Shown here piece after piece: positions 25,078 through 33,422 of a DNA stretch of 61,539 bases. The notes below the pieces were generated by a model that saw only the letters and a program-made list of their open reading frames with translations, did no database searches and was not told the origin of the DNA. The translations under genes and the position numbers were made by a program. The stretch covers positions 1 to 61,539 of the forward strand of contig CAZDYI010000040.1 of assembly GCA_964509765.1 (NCBI GenBank), read 5' to 3'. Position 1 is the stretch's first letter, and each line of letters opens with the position of its first letter. The stretch is from CAZDYI01 sp964509765. Lineage in GTDB: Bacteria > Pseudomonadota > Gammaproteobacteria > Tethybacterales > Tethybacteraceae.

Positions 25078-25771
25078 TGTCCTTTCTTAGTCCAGGCTCA
25101 GTTGAAAATTTTACTTTGGGGATGGAGTCCCGCAGGAAGCCTGAGCCTCAGGGCCAAGGCAGCACGACGGTCATTACAGACAACTTCCTGTGCGACCAGG
25201 CAGTTTGCAAGGCGAAACGGGGCACATGAGGCAAGTTTCCTGCATCTCGGAATTCCCGCCACGCCGGCGGCCTTCTGTGTGAGAAGATCCATGCAGATCA
25301 AGCGTGGCAAGCCCCTACAGTCAGATCCGACAAGTGGTGACACCCATTGCAGAACGAACGGTTGGATTTGCAGTGGACATTTTTCTGAATCTTGTTTGAT
25401 GAAAAATGCGTATTTTAGCCAACAACACATGGTCAAAAAATTGCAAAATGATGTAAGATATTGAAACAATGGTAAATTAAATTCGATGCCTTTATTCATC
25501 AACTCATTTTTCATTAACTTCGTTTGCATGTTTCGTTCGTTTTTTCCGAAAATCAGTTAGGGAAATTGGCAAGAACGAGTTTCCAGCGAGCCTTGCTGAA
25601 CAGAACCCGTGCAGAGCAAAGGCCGGTTACGAATGTTTCTGGAGTGGAAGCATCCTGACTTGCGGCACACCATGGAGGTGCGGAAGTATCACGGGATACT
25701 TTTTGGTGCTGGCTCGGCGAGATGGTTTCGGAAAGGCGCAGGACGGCAGGCCTCTAGCCCGAGGCGCAAGC
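25078..25771. other. AT-rich gap between ybgC and tolQ, no supported gene
   Basis: Nearly 700 bp interrupts a normally compact ybgC-tolQ joint. The middle (about 25370-25560) is strikingly AT-rich. Open frames of about 100-140 codons occur on both strands, but none has a recognisable domain, ribosome site or codon bias, and their peptides look random. Near tolQ, minus strand, TAAAAT about 32 nt before the start could be a -10. The stretch may be the remnant of an inserted element. Confidence 0.5.
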
Positions 25772-26167
25772 TCAGGCCAGGAACTTTTTCAGGCCGTCGG
25801 GAACCGGGACCGGCCTGCCGCTCTCGAGGTCGACGCACACGAGAGTCAGGCGCGCCGAGCATACGGGCTTGCCGCCGCGCGATGCCTCCTGGGCGAACAC
25901 CGCGACCGATCCCTTGAGCCGCACGAGCTCGGCCGAGACGCTTACCACCTCGTCGAGGCGCACCGGCGCAATGTACTTGACCTCCATCCGCGCGACGACG
26001 AACACCACCCCGGCCTTCGTCCAGTCCTCGAGGCTGCCGCCGCGCTCGTGGATCCACTCGGTGCGCGCGTGCTCGAACCAGTGCACGTACGCCGCGTGGT
26101 GGACCACGCCGCCGGAGTCGGTGTCGCCGAAGTAGGCGCGCCTCTCGACCGTCGTCCTGCGGGTCAC
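25772..26167 (-). CDS. ybgC: acyl-CoA thioesterase YbgC
   Basis: Hot-dog-fold thioesterase of the tol-pal-associated YbgC family, 131 aa. The 4HBT motif YFGDTDSGGVVHHAAYVHWFEHAR contains the catalytic Asp and His. The start is a GTG at 26167 (VTRRTTVERRAY), 20 nt after the protease stop; extending further upstream yields a shadow of the neighbouring gene. Substrates in relatives are short-chain or hydroxyaromatic acyl-CoAs; its role near Tol-Pal is thought to be in phospholipid metabolism. Confidence 0.9.
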   Translation of the reverse strand: MTRRTTVERRAYFGDTDSGGVVHHAAYVHWFEHARTEWIHERGGSLEDWTKAGVVFVVARMEVKYIAPVRLDEVVSVSAELVRLKGSVAVFAQEASRGGKPVCSARLTLVCVDLESGRPVPVPDGLKKFLA

Positions 26168-26187
26168 TGCCGTGCCTTCCGCCCCGC

Positions 26188-27273
26188 TCAGCCGTCCGGC
26201 GCCTCGGCGCCCTCGCGCAGGTTGGGCTCGAGCGGCGCCTCCGAGTCGATCTTGCCGTTGATCTCCTCGATAGTCCCGCTCATCGCGAGGAAGCGCTCCG
26301 CGTTGGACGGGTGGGTCGGCGAGGACTTGCTCAGCGTCCCGGTCTCGGCGGCCATCTTGCGCCAGAACTCCGCGGCGCCGCCGATGTCCATCCCCGCGCG
26401 GGCCATCACGTACAGGCCCACGTAGTCCGCCTCGGCCTCGAACTCGTGCGAGTAGATCATGCTTCCTGCCGCGCCGAAGCCGCCCTGCCACGCCCCGTAG
26501 GTCGCGACCATGATCGCGACGTCGAGCACCAGGCCGCCGATCATGTTGGCGGCCTTCGAGTCGACGTGGCCCATGGCGTTGTGGGCGAGCTCGTGCGAGA
26601 CCACGAAGGCGAGCTCGCGGTCGTCGGCGAAGTTCATCAGGCCGCGGGTGACGTACACGGCGTTGCCGTCAGCGTAGGCGTTGAGCTGGTGTTCGTTGAC
26701 CAGCGCGACCGGGTAGTCGCACATCGGGACCGCGTCGACCGTTAGGGTAAGGCGGGATCCGTCCCGCTCGATCTCCGCTGCGACAACACCGTCCGCTGCC
26801 TCGCGCTGGAAGCGCTCGCGCGAAAGCGCCGACAGCGTCGTCGCGCCGTCGCCCTCGAAGGTGATCCCGTCGAGCCGCAAGACCGCGTCTCCGACGGCAA
26901 GCCCGGCGCGCTCGGCCGCGCCGCCCGGGTGGAGAGCCTCGACGACCGGCAGCTCGCCGATGCCGTGGACCTCGGACGCGACCTCGCGGAAGTCCTCCGG
27001 GACCACGCTGATGTCGCGGACGATAGCGTCAATCCCGTTCGCCACGTCGTCGGGGCAGAAGTGAGTCGCGGACTTGCGCAGGGTGATCCCGATGTTCCAC
27101 AGGCGGCGCTCGTGGCCGCGGAGGTACTCGTACGCTGCCTCGAGCTGGAGCCGCTCCTCGCGCTCGAGCGCCTCGCCGTCGATGCTCGCCTGCTGCGTGA
27201 CCGGCTTGCCGCAGGACGCCGCGAGCAGCGCGGCCGCAAGCGCCGCGGCAAGCAGGGGCCTGCGCGCGCTCAT
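26188..27273 (-). CDS. M48-family metalloprotease lipoprotein with PDZ domain
   Basis: 361-aa exported lipoprotein (lipobox LAASC, Cys 21). A PDZ domain lies at about 100-180 (VVEALHPGGAAERAGLAVGDAVLRLDG). A zinc peptidase domain follows with HELAH (in VSHELAHNAMGH) and the third ligand in EFEAEADYVGLYVM. M48 proteins of this kind (BepA/LoiP-like) act in outer-membrane protein quality control. Placed between ruvB (ATGA overlap) and ybgC, an unusual spot that ties it to envelope genes. The order PDZ then M48 in one lipoprotein is less common than the M48-TPR arrangement of BepA. Confidence 0.86.
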   Translation of the reverse strand: MSARRPLLAAALAAALLAASCGKPVTQQASIDGEALEREERLQLEAAYEYLRGHERRLWNIGITLRKSATHFCPDDVANGIDAIVRDISVVPEDFREVASEVHGIGELPVVEALHPGGAAERAGLAVGDAVLRLDGITFEGDGATTLSALSRERFQREAADGVVAAEIERDGSRLTLTVDAVPMCDYPVALVNEHQLNAYADGNAVYVTRGLMNFADDRELAFVVSHELAHNAMGHVDSKAANMIGGLVLDVAIMVATYGAWQGGFGAAGSMIYSHEFEAEADYVGLYVMARAGMDIGGAAEFWRKMAAETGTLSKSSPTHPSNAERFLAMSGTIEEINGKIDSEAPLEPNLREGAEAPDG

Positions 27274-28313
27274 TCGTCGAACAGTTCCCCGCCGCCGCCG
27301 GCGGGCTTGAGGCCGGCGCGCTTCCAGGCGCGGCCCTGGGCGATCCGCCCGCGCGGCGTGCGCTGGATGAAGCCCTGCTGGATCAGGTAGGGCTCGATGA
27401 AGTACTCGATCGTCTCGGGGCTCTCGCCGAGGGCGACCGCCAGGTTGTCCAGGCCCGCGGGCCCGCCGCTGAAGCGCATCAGCAAAACCTCGAGGTAGGA
27501 CTTGTCGACCGAGTCGAGCCCCTGCTCGTCGACCTCGAGCATTTCGAGGGCCTCCCTGGCGATCTCGATCGTGACCTTTCCGTCGCCGCGCACGTCGGCG
27601 TAGTCGCGCACCCGGCGCAGCAGCCTGTTGGCAAGCCGCGGCGTCCCGCGCGAGCGCTTGGCGAGCTCGTCCATCGCGCCGGGGGTGACTTCCGTGCGCA
27701 GGAGCCCCGCCGACCGCTCGACGATCTTCGCGAGGTCCTCGGGCGGGTAGAAGGTCAGGCGCATCACGATGCCGAAGCGGTCGCGCAGCGGCGAGGTGAG
27801 CATCCCCGCGCGGGTCGTCGCGCCGATCAGGGTGAACGGCTCGAGCGGCAGCGACACCGCCGAGACCCCTCCCGAGCCCTCGCCGATGATCACGTCGAAG
27901 CGCCGGTCCTCGAGCGCAGAGTACATGCTCTCCTCGATCGCCGGGTGGAGCCGGTGGATCTCGTCGATGAACAGGATGTCGCCCGGCCCGAGCCCGGTCA
28001 GGGCCGCCGCTGCGTCGCCGGGCCGCTCGAGGGCGGGCCCGCTCGTTATCCGCAGGCCGCCGCCGAGCTCGTTCGCGACGATGTGCGCGAGCGAGGTCTT
28101 GCCGAGCCCCGGCGGCGAGACCAGCAGCAGGTGGTCGAGCGGCTCGCCGCGCTTGCGCGCCGCGGTGATGAACACCTCGAGCTGCTCGTGGACCTTGCGC
28201 TGGCCGACGAACTCCGACAGCCGCTGCGGCCGGAGTATGCGCTCGGTAGGCGCGTCCTGGTCGTCGCGCTCCGCGGCCGCGGCCTTGCGCCTCTTCGGTT
28301 GCTTCGCCGCCAT
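27270..28313 (-). CDS. ruvB: Holliday junction branch migration helicase RuvB
   Basis: AAA+ motor of the RuvAB complex, 347 aa. Walker A reads SPPGLGKTS (66-74), with Ser replacing the usual first Gly; Walker B is ILFIDEIHRL. The sensor and arginine-finger region LIGATTRAGMLTSPLRDRFGI and the DNA-binding C-terminal domain (GLDNLAVALGESPETIEYFIEPYLIQQGFIQRTPRGR) are intact. ruvA and ruvC are not adjacent. TATAAT lies 18 nt before the ATG with an AAGGG ribosome site between. Confidence 0.96.
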   Translation of the reverse strand: MAAKQPKRRKAAAAERDDQDAPTERILRPQRLSEFVGQRKVHEQLEVFITAARKRGEPLDHLLLVSPPGLGKTSLAHIVANELGGGLRITSGPALERPGDAAAALTGLGPGDILFIDEIHRLHPAIEESMYSALEDRRFDVIIGEGSGGVSAVSLPLEPFTLIGATTRAGMLTSPLRDRFGIVMRLTFYPPEDLAKIVERSAGLLRTEVTPGAMDELAKRSRGTPRLANRLLRRVRDYADVRGDGKVTIEIAREALEMLEVDEQGLDSVDKSYLEVLLMRFSGGPAGLDNLAVALGESPETIEYFIEPYLIQQGFIQRTPRGRIAQGRAWKRAGLKPAGGGGELFDE

Positions 28314-28375
28314 CCCTTTTCGCCCCGGGCGATTATAGGAAGGGATGGACGGGCGCGCCTACTTACAATAGCTCC

Positions 28376-29053
28376 ATGGCTGAAGCAGCGGCGGATGCGG
28401 TCCCGGTCGTGGCGGTCGACGGCCCGGCCGCGGTCGGCAAGGGCACCGTCGCCCGCGGGGTCGCGGAAAGGCTCGGCTTCGCGCACCTCGACTCCGGCCG
28501 CTTCTACCGCGCGGTCGCCTCGCTGGCGATCTCCCACAAGGCGGACCTCGGCGACGCCGCCTCGGTCCTCGCCGCGGCGCGCAGCATCGTCGACGCGCCC
28601 GGCGGGCTCGAGGCGCTGCTGCCGACTCCCTGGCTCGACGGCGAGGAGGTCGGCGAGGCCGCGTCCAAGGTCGCGGCGCTGCCGGAGGTCCGCGACGCGC
28701 TGATGCAGCCGCTGCGCGACTGCCGGCGGCCGCCGGGGATCGTCGCCGACGGGCGCGACATGGGGTCGATCGTCTTTCCCGACGCGGACCTTAAGGTCTT
28801 CCTCACCGCGAGCATGGAGGCGCGAGAGGAGCGCGCCCGCGAGCGCCTCGCGGCTAGGGGCGCGGCGGGCGATGATAGTAGAATGGCGGGCTACCTCGAA
28901 CGGTTCAGGGAGAGGGATGCCCGGGACGGGGACAGGCGCATCGCGCCGGTCAGGCCTGCTGAGGACGCCGCGGTGGTTGACACCGACGGCCTGAGCGCGG
29001 CGGACACGGTTGCGAAGGTCGTCGCCCTCTTCGAGGGGCTTCGCAAGGCGTAG
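28376..29053 (+). CDS. cmk: cytidylate kinase
   Basis: Phosphorylates CMP and dCMP (225 aa). P-loop GPAAVGKGT near 16-24, the CMP-binding HLDSGRFYRAVA, and ADGRDMGSIVFPDADLKVFLTAS are diagnostic. It directly precedes rpsA, the usual order. TACAAT is only 6 nt before the ATG and no ribosome site is visible, so the message may be leaderless. Divergent from ruvB. Confidence 0.96.
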   Translation: MAEAAADAVPVVAVDGPAAVGKGTVARGVAERLGFAHLDSGRFYRAVASLAISHKADLGDAASVLAAARSIVDAPGGLEALLPTPWLDGEEVGEAASKVAALPEVRDALMQPLRDCRRPPGIVADGRDMGSIVFPDADLKVFLTASMEAREERARERLAARGAAGDDSRMAGYLERFRERDARDGDRRIAPVRPAEDAAVVDTDGLSAADTVAKVVALFEGLRKA

Positions 29054-29112
29054 CCCCCGGCGGACCGGGCCTCATTTCCACGCCGTCGGAACTCAAGGGA
29101 ACGCAGAGGAAC

Positions 29113-31128
29113 ATGCAGGACGCAACGCAGGCCGTGGCCGAGCCCCCGGCAAAGGACAGCTTCGCCGCCTTGATAGGCGAGATGGACAGCAACGTCGACA
29201 CCAGGGTCGGCACCGTGCTCGAGGCGCTGGTCGTCGCGCACGAGGGCCACTGGGTCTCGGTCGACGCCGGACTCAAGTCGCGCGGCCGGATACCCGAGGA
29301 GGAGTTCCGCAACGACGAGGGCGACATCACCGTCAAGGAGGGCGACCGGGTCAAGGTCAAGGTCGAGCAGCTCGACGACGGCCGCGGCAACACGATGCTC
29401 TCCCACCTGCAGTACCGCCGCGACGAGGCCTGGGCGCGGCTGCTCAAGGCCTTCGACGAGGAGGAGACGATCGACGGGGTGATCCGCGAGCGGATCAAGG
29501 GCGGCTACTCGGTGCACATCGACGGCCTGCGCGCGTTCCTGCCGGGCTCGCTCGTCGACTTGTTCCCGGTCAAGTCCGAGACTCAGCTCGTCGGCAAGCG
29601 CGAGCGCTTCTACGTCGAGCGCCTCAAGCACGAGCGCATGTCGGCGATCCTCAACCGCCGGCTGGTGCGCGAGCGCGAGCTCACCGGCGGCGACCTCTCC
29701 AACATCGAGTTCAAGGAGGGCGACGTCATCAAGGGCACCGTCGCCGCGGTGGTCGACTACCCGGACTTCACCGCCTACCTGCGCGTCGCCGAGGGCATAC
29801 ACGGCATCCTCCGGCGCGAGGACATCTCCTGGCACAGGATCGGCAACGTCTCCGACGAGCTGGCGGTCGACCAGGAGCTCGACGTCAAGGTGCTCCGCAT
29901 CGACACCGAGCGCCAGCAGGTGACCCTCGGCGTCAAGCAGCTTGTCCCGGACCCCTGGGACGAGCTCGCGACCGCCCACCCGCCGGGGAGCAGGACCTTC
30001 GCCAAGGTGATCTCGGTCAAGGAGTTCGGCGCCTTCGTCGAGATCGAGAAGGGCTTCGAGGGCCTGGTGCACAGCTCGGAGATGGACTGGCTGCAGCGCA
30101 ACGTCCAGCCGATCAAGGTCGTCCAGCCCGGCCAGGAGGTCGAGGTGATGGTGCTCAGCTACGACAAGGCGTCGCGGCGCCTGTCGCTCGGGCTCAAGCA
30201 GTGCCTGCCGAACCCGTGGGAGGAGTTCCAGCTCACCTACAACAAGGGCAGCAAGGTCAAGGGGATCGTCGTCGGCCGCCAGGAGGAGATCGGCCTGTTC
30301 GTCGAGCTGCCCGGCGGGATCAACGGCCTCGTGCACCGCAGGGAGCTCTCGTACACCGACCGCTCCGGGCGCGAGTCGATGTCCAGCTACTCGAACGGCC
30401 AGGAGATCGAGGTGGTGGTGCTCAACGTCAACGTCGAGAAGAGGCAGGTCTCGCTCGGGATCAAGCAGCTCGAGCGCGACCCGTTCGAGCGCTTCCGGTC
30501 CGCGTACCACAACCGCGAGAGCATCGAGGGGACCGTCAGGAAGGTCATGGACCGGGGCGCGACCGTGCAGCTCAGCGACGAGGTCTCGGGCTTTTTGCCG
30601 AAGTCGCACGTCGCCGAGGAGCGCGTGGACAACGTCTCCGACAGGCTTTCGGTCGGCGACAAGGTCAAGGTCCAGGTCATCGAGGTCGACAAGGACCGCG
30701 TGACCGTCTCGATCAAGGCGAGCACCAAGTCCACCGACGCCGCGGCGTTCTCCAAGCACCGCCAGCGGGTCGAGGAGGAGAAGCGCGCCAGGGACCAGTC
30801 CGGCTCGTTCGGGACCGTCCTCAAGGAGACCCTCGGCGGAATGGGCGAGGAGTCCTCCGCAATAGCCACCGAGGCTGACTCTGAAGGCAAGCCCGGGGAA
30901 GGCGCGGCCGAGGCCAAGGCCGGGGAGGGCGAGCCTGCGGACGCGAAACCCGCAGATGCAGGCGCCGCTTCCGAACAGCCCCCTGCGGACGCACCGGCCC
31001 CCGAGGCAGAGGCCAAGGCCGAAGCCGCTCCCTCCGATGAAGGCGGAGCGGAGCCGAAGGCCGACGAGGGCAGCGGCCCGGGCGAGGGCGGCGAGGCCGC
31101 CCCAGGGCCGTCCGAAGCCAAGGACTGA
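29113..31128 (+). CDS. rpsA: 30S ribosomal protein S1
   Basis: mRNA-binding ribosomal protein with six S1 OB-fold repeats over residues 20-560 (for example GRIPEEEFRNDEGD, GLRAFLPGSLVD, GIHGILRREDISW, GFEGLVHSSEMDW, GINGLVHRRELSY, VSGFLPKSHVAEE). At 671 aa it is longer than the E. coli protein (557) owing to a C-terminal tail of about 90 residues rich in Glu, Ala, Pro and Gly. An AGAGGA ribosome site precedes the ATG. The cmk-rpsA-ihfB order is conserved. Confidence 0.97.
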   Translation: MQDATQAVAEPPAKDSFAALIGEMDSNVDTRVGTVLEALVVAHEGHWVSVDAGLKSRGRIPEEEFRNDEGDITVKEGDRVKVKVEQLDDGRGNTMLSHLQYRRDEAWARLLKAFDEEETIDGVIRERIKGGYSVHIDGLRAFLPGSLVDLFPVKSETQLVGKRERFYVERLKHERMSAILNRRLVRERELTGGDLSNIEFKEGDVIKGTVAAVVDYPDFTAYLRVAEGIHGILRREDISWHRIGNVSDELAVDQELDVKVLRIDTERQQVTLGVKQLVPDPWDELATAHPPGSRTFAKVISVKEFGAFVEIEKGFEGLVHSSEMDWLQRNVQPIKVVQPGQEVEVMVLSYDKASRRLSLGLKQCLPNPWEEFQLTYNKGSKVKGIVVGRQEEIGLFVELPGGINGLVHRRELSYTDRSGRESMSSYSNGQEIEVVVLNVNVEKRQVSLGIKQLERDPFERFRSAYHNRESIEGTVRKVMDRGATVQLSDEVSGFLPKSHVAEERVDNVSDRLSVGDKVKVQVIEVDKDRVTVSIKASTKSTDAAAFSKHRQRVEEEKRARDQSGSFGTVLKETLGGMGEESSAIATEADSEGKPGEGAAEAKAGEGEPADAKPADAGAASEQPPADAPAPEAEAKAEAAPSDEGGAEPKADEGSGPGEGGEAAPGPSEAKD

Positions 31129-31160
31129 AGGCCCGCTCCGGGCGACCTTAGGGACGGGGC

Positions 31161-31481
31161 ATGGCCGAGGAGCGACCCGCCGCCGTCAACCTGTCGAACC
31201 TGGTCGACACGCTTTACGAGCGCAACCCCGGGCTCGGCAAGGGCCAGGTGCGCAGGTCGGTCCAGCTCATCCACAACTCGATCGTCGGGGCGCTCAGCCG
31301 CGAGGACCGGGTCGAGATCAGGGGCTTCGGGACGTTCTTTCTGAGCCTGCGGCCGGCGCACCGGTTCCACAACCCGCGCACCGGCGAGCAGGTCGTGATC
31401 CCGCCGCGGCGCATACCGCGCTTCAAGGCCGGCAAGAACCTGCGCAAGACGGTGGACGCCGGCGAGGCCGACGGCAGCTGA
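31161..31481 (+). CDS. ihfB: integration host factor subunit beta
   Basis: DNA-bending HU/IHF family protein, 106 aa. It shows the conserved core VEIRGFGTFFL, the minor-groove arm HNPRTGEQVVIPPRR and the C-terminal PRFKAGKNLRKTV. The position between rpsA and lapB identifies it as IHF-beta rather than HU. HNPRTGE replaces the more usual RNPKTG. The short acidic C-tail GEADGS is an extension. Confidence 0.92.
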   Translation: MAEERPAAVNLSNLVDTLYERNPGLGKGQVRRSVQLIHNSIVGALSREDRVEIRGFGTFFLSLRPAHRFHNPRTGEQVVIPPRRIPRFKAGKNLRKTVDAGEADGS

Positions 31482-31524
31482 CGCGCGCCCCCGCCTGCGG
31501 CCCGCGGGCGGACGGAAGGAACCC

Positions 31525-32679
31525 ATGGACTTCGTAGACTGGCGCCTGCTGCTCCTGCTGGGCGTCTTCGTGACCGGCTGGATGATCGCCCGGGTCGACA
31601 TGGAGCAGGTCGTGAGCAAGGCGCGGAGCGTCCCCGACCGGATCATGGGCGGCATCGGCAGCCTGCTGCGCGGCGACCGCGACGCCGCGGCGCGCGAGTT
31701 CCTCGAGTCGGGGCAGCCGCTCGGCCGCGAGAACGCCGAGCTCCACTTCGCCGCCGGCGAGCTCCACCGCCTGCAGGGCAACTACGAGGACGCGATCAGG
31801 GTGCACAAGGCGCTGATCTCCTGCGACGAGCTCGACCCGAAGGACCGCGCGCGGGCCCGCTACGAGCTCGGGCTCGACTACCAGAAGGGCGGCTTTTTGG
31901 ACCTCGCGCAGGAGTGCTTCAAGGAGCTCGAGGGCACCGAGCACGCCGAGGCCGCGCTGCGCCACCTGTTCAACGTCCACCAGTACTCGAAGGCCTGGCA
32001 GAGCGCGATCGAGGACGAGGAGCGCTTCGCGCGCGACGACGCAAACGCCGAGCTGCGCCGGCACGTGATCGCGCAGCTGCACTGCGAGTGGGCCGCGGTC
32101 GAGGGCCCCGGGCGCCGCGGCGAGCTGCTGCGCGAGGCGCTGCGGCGCAACCCCAACTGCGGGCGGGCGTCGATGATGCTCGCCGAGGCGGCCCTTGAGG
32201 GCGGCGACGGCAAGGCGGCCCTCGAGGCGCTCGCCGGGATGGACGGCAGGCCGGAGATGGTCCCGGTCGCCGCTTCGCTGATCATGCGCGCCCACTCCGC
32301 CGCCGGCGAGTCCGGCCGCGGCGAGGCCGTGCTGCTGTCCGCGTTCCGCTCGAGCCCGACGCCGGTGATGTTCGAGAGCGTCTACGACGCGCTCGCCGAG
32401 GAGCGCGGACATGCGGCGATGGCGGGCTTCGTCAAGGAGGCGATGCGCGAAGTCAAGCACGCGGTCGCGGTGGCGAAGTGGCTCGAGGTCGAGCGCGCCG
32501 GCGACGACGGCAGGCGCCGCGACGAGCTCGACCGCCTGCTGCTGTCGGTCGGCAACGTCAGCCCCGGCTACGACTGCTCGGAGTGCGCCTTCCACGCGAC
32601 CAACCACTACTGGCAGTGCCCGGTGTGCCTGTCCTGGGAGACGATGCTGCCGAGGCCTTCGGACGCGAAGGACGCTTGA
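31525..32679 (+). CDS. lapB: lipopolysaccharide assembly protein LapB (YciM)
   Basis: Inner-membrane-anchored regulator of LpxC proteolysis by FtsH, 384 aa. One N-terminal membrane helix (about 5-22) is followed by TPR repeats from about 60 to 330 (AELHFAAGELHRLQGNYEDAIRVHKALI). A C-terminal rubredoxin-like metal site uses C351, C354, C365 and C368 (YDCSECAF, QCPVC). It comes 43 nt after ihfB; lapA, normally between them, is absent. The stop overlaps the nadD TTG start. Confidence 0.94.
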   Translation: MDFVDWRLLLLLGVFVTGWMIARVDMEQVVSKARSVPDRIMGGIGSLLRGDRDAAAREFLESGQPLGRENAELHFAAGELHRLQGNYEDAIRVHKALISCDELDPKDRARARYELGLDYQKGGFLDLAQECFKELEGTEHAEAALRHLFNVHQYSKAWQSAIEDEERFARDDANAELRRHVIAQLHCEWAAVEGPGRRGELLREALRRNPNCGRASMMLAEAALEGGDGKAALEALAGMDGRPEMVPVAASLIMRAHSAAGESGRGEAVLLSAFRSSPTPVMFESVYDALAEERGHAAMAGFVKEAMREVKHAVAVAKWLEVERAGDDGRRRDELDRLLLSVGNVSPGYDCSECAFHATNHYWQCPVCLSWETMLPRPSDAKDA

Positions 32680-33308
32680 GCGAGCCGCTCGTCCTCTACG
32701 GCGGAAGGTTCGACCCGTTCCACAACGGCCACCGCGCGCTTATCGAGTGCGCGCTGGCCGGGCTGCCCCGCCACCGGGTCCTTGTCGTCCCCTCCGGCAG
32801 CCCCGCGCACAAGGAGGTCGCCGCGCCGCTTGAAGCGAGGCTCGAGATGGCGCGCCTCGGCTGCTCGGACCTGGGGGACAGGGTCTCCGTCGAGGCGCTT
32901 GAGCCCGAGGGCCGTCCGTCCTACACGATCGACACGGTCGCGCGCCTGCCGGAGCGCGACGGAGCTCCCGTGCTGCTGCTCGGCGGCGACGAGACCGAGG
33001 CGCTCGGGACCTGGAGGTCGTGGCGGGAGCTGCTCGGCGAGGTCAACATCGCAGTCGTACCGCGCATGCCCGGAAGCAGGTGGAAGCCTGCGGACCCTGA
33101 GGTTGCCAAGGCGCTCGAAGCCGGAATCGCGGACTCCGCCGAAGGTCTGCTGTCGGGGACGGGAAGGGCGTTCGTGCTGCCGTGCCGCGCTCCGGAGGTG
33201 TCATCGGAAGGGCTTCGCGCGTCGGTAGCCTCAGGCGGTTCCGAGTGGCGGGATATGGTACCCGAGGGGGTCGCAAGGCTCATCGAGTCAAGCGCAGCCT
33301 ATGAATGA
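32676..33308 (+). CDS. nadD: nicotinate-nucleotide adenylyltransferase
   Basis: Forms deamido-NAD from nicotinate mononucleotide and ATP (210 aa). The nucleotidyl-transferase motif GGRFDPFHNGH is at 9-19; PSYTIDTV is the downstream family motif. A TTG start overlapping the lapB stop (TTGA) gives the correct N-terminus; no nearer ATG exists. rsfS, its usual partner, is displaced about 2 kb downstream by an AbiE module. Confidence 0.92.
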   Translation: MSEPLVLYGGRFDPFHNGHRALIECALAGLPRHRVLVVPSGSPAHKEVAAPLEARLEMARLGCSDLGDRVSVEALEPEGRPSYTIDTVARLPERDGAPVLLLGGDETEALGTWRSWRELLGEVNIAVVPRMPGSRWKPADPEVAKALEAGIADSAEGLLSGTGRAFVLPCRAPEVSSEGLRASVASGGSEWRDMVPEGVARLIESSAAYE

Positions 33309-33390
33309 TCGGAGCATGATATTTAATATGTCGTATGCTGATCTCCGCACTGTCAAGATATTTGCATGCAAGGAAAAGAAAGTGTTGTTG

Positions 33391-33396
33391 TATAAT
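33391..33396 (+). promoter_or_regulatory. -10 element upstream of abiEi
   Basis: Perfect TATAAT in an AT-rich 114-bp gap after nadD, 26 nt before the abiEi ATG. No good -35 is seen at 16-18 bp; a TTGCAT is 23 bp away. AbiEi-type antitoxins often repress from sites in this region. Confidence 0.4.
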
Positions 33397-33422
33397 CTCC
33401 GCTGTCGAGGATTGCGTCACCC

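Noticed and set aside
25098..25529. Possible 143-codon gene on the minus strand in the ybgC-tolQ gap
   Set aside because: No recognisable domain, codon bias or clear ribosome site; recorded only as part of the gap.
25609..25917. Possible 102-codon gene on the plus strand overlapping the end of ybgC
   Set aside because: Runs antisense into ybgC and has no family features.
26168..26491. Long N-terminal extension of YbgC
   Set aside because: The added residues are a frame shadow of the M48 protease gene; the GTG at 26167 gives the family length.
28891..30759. Minus-strand open frame of 622 codons opposite rpsA
   Set aside because: Mirror of the repetitive S1 domains; no independent start signal or family.
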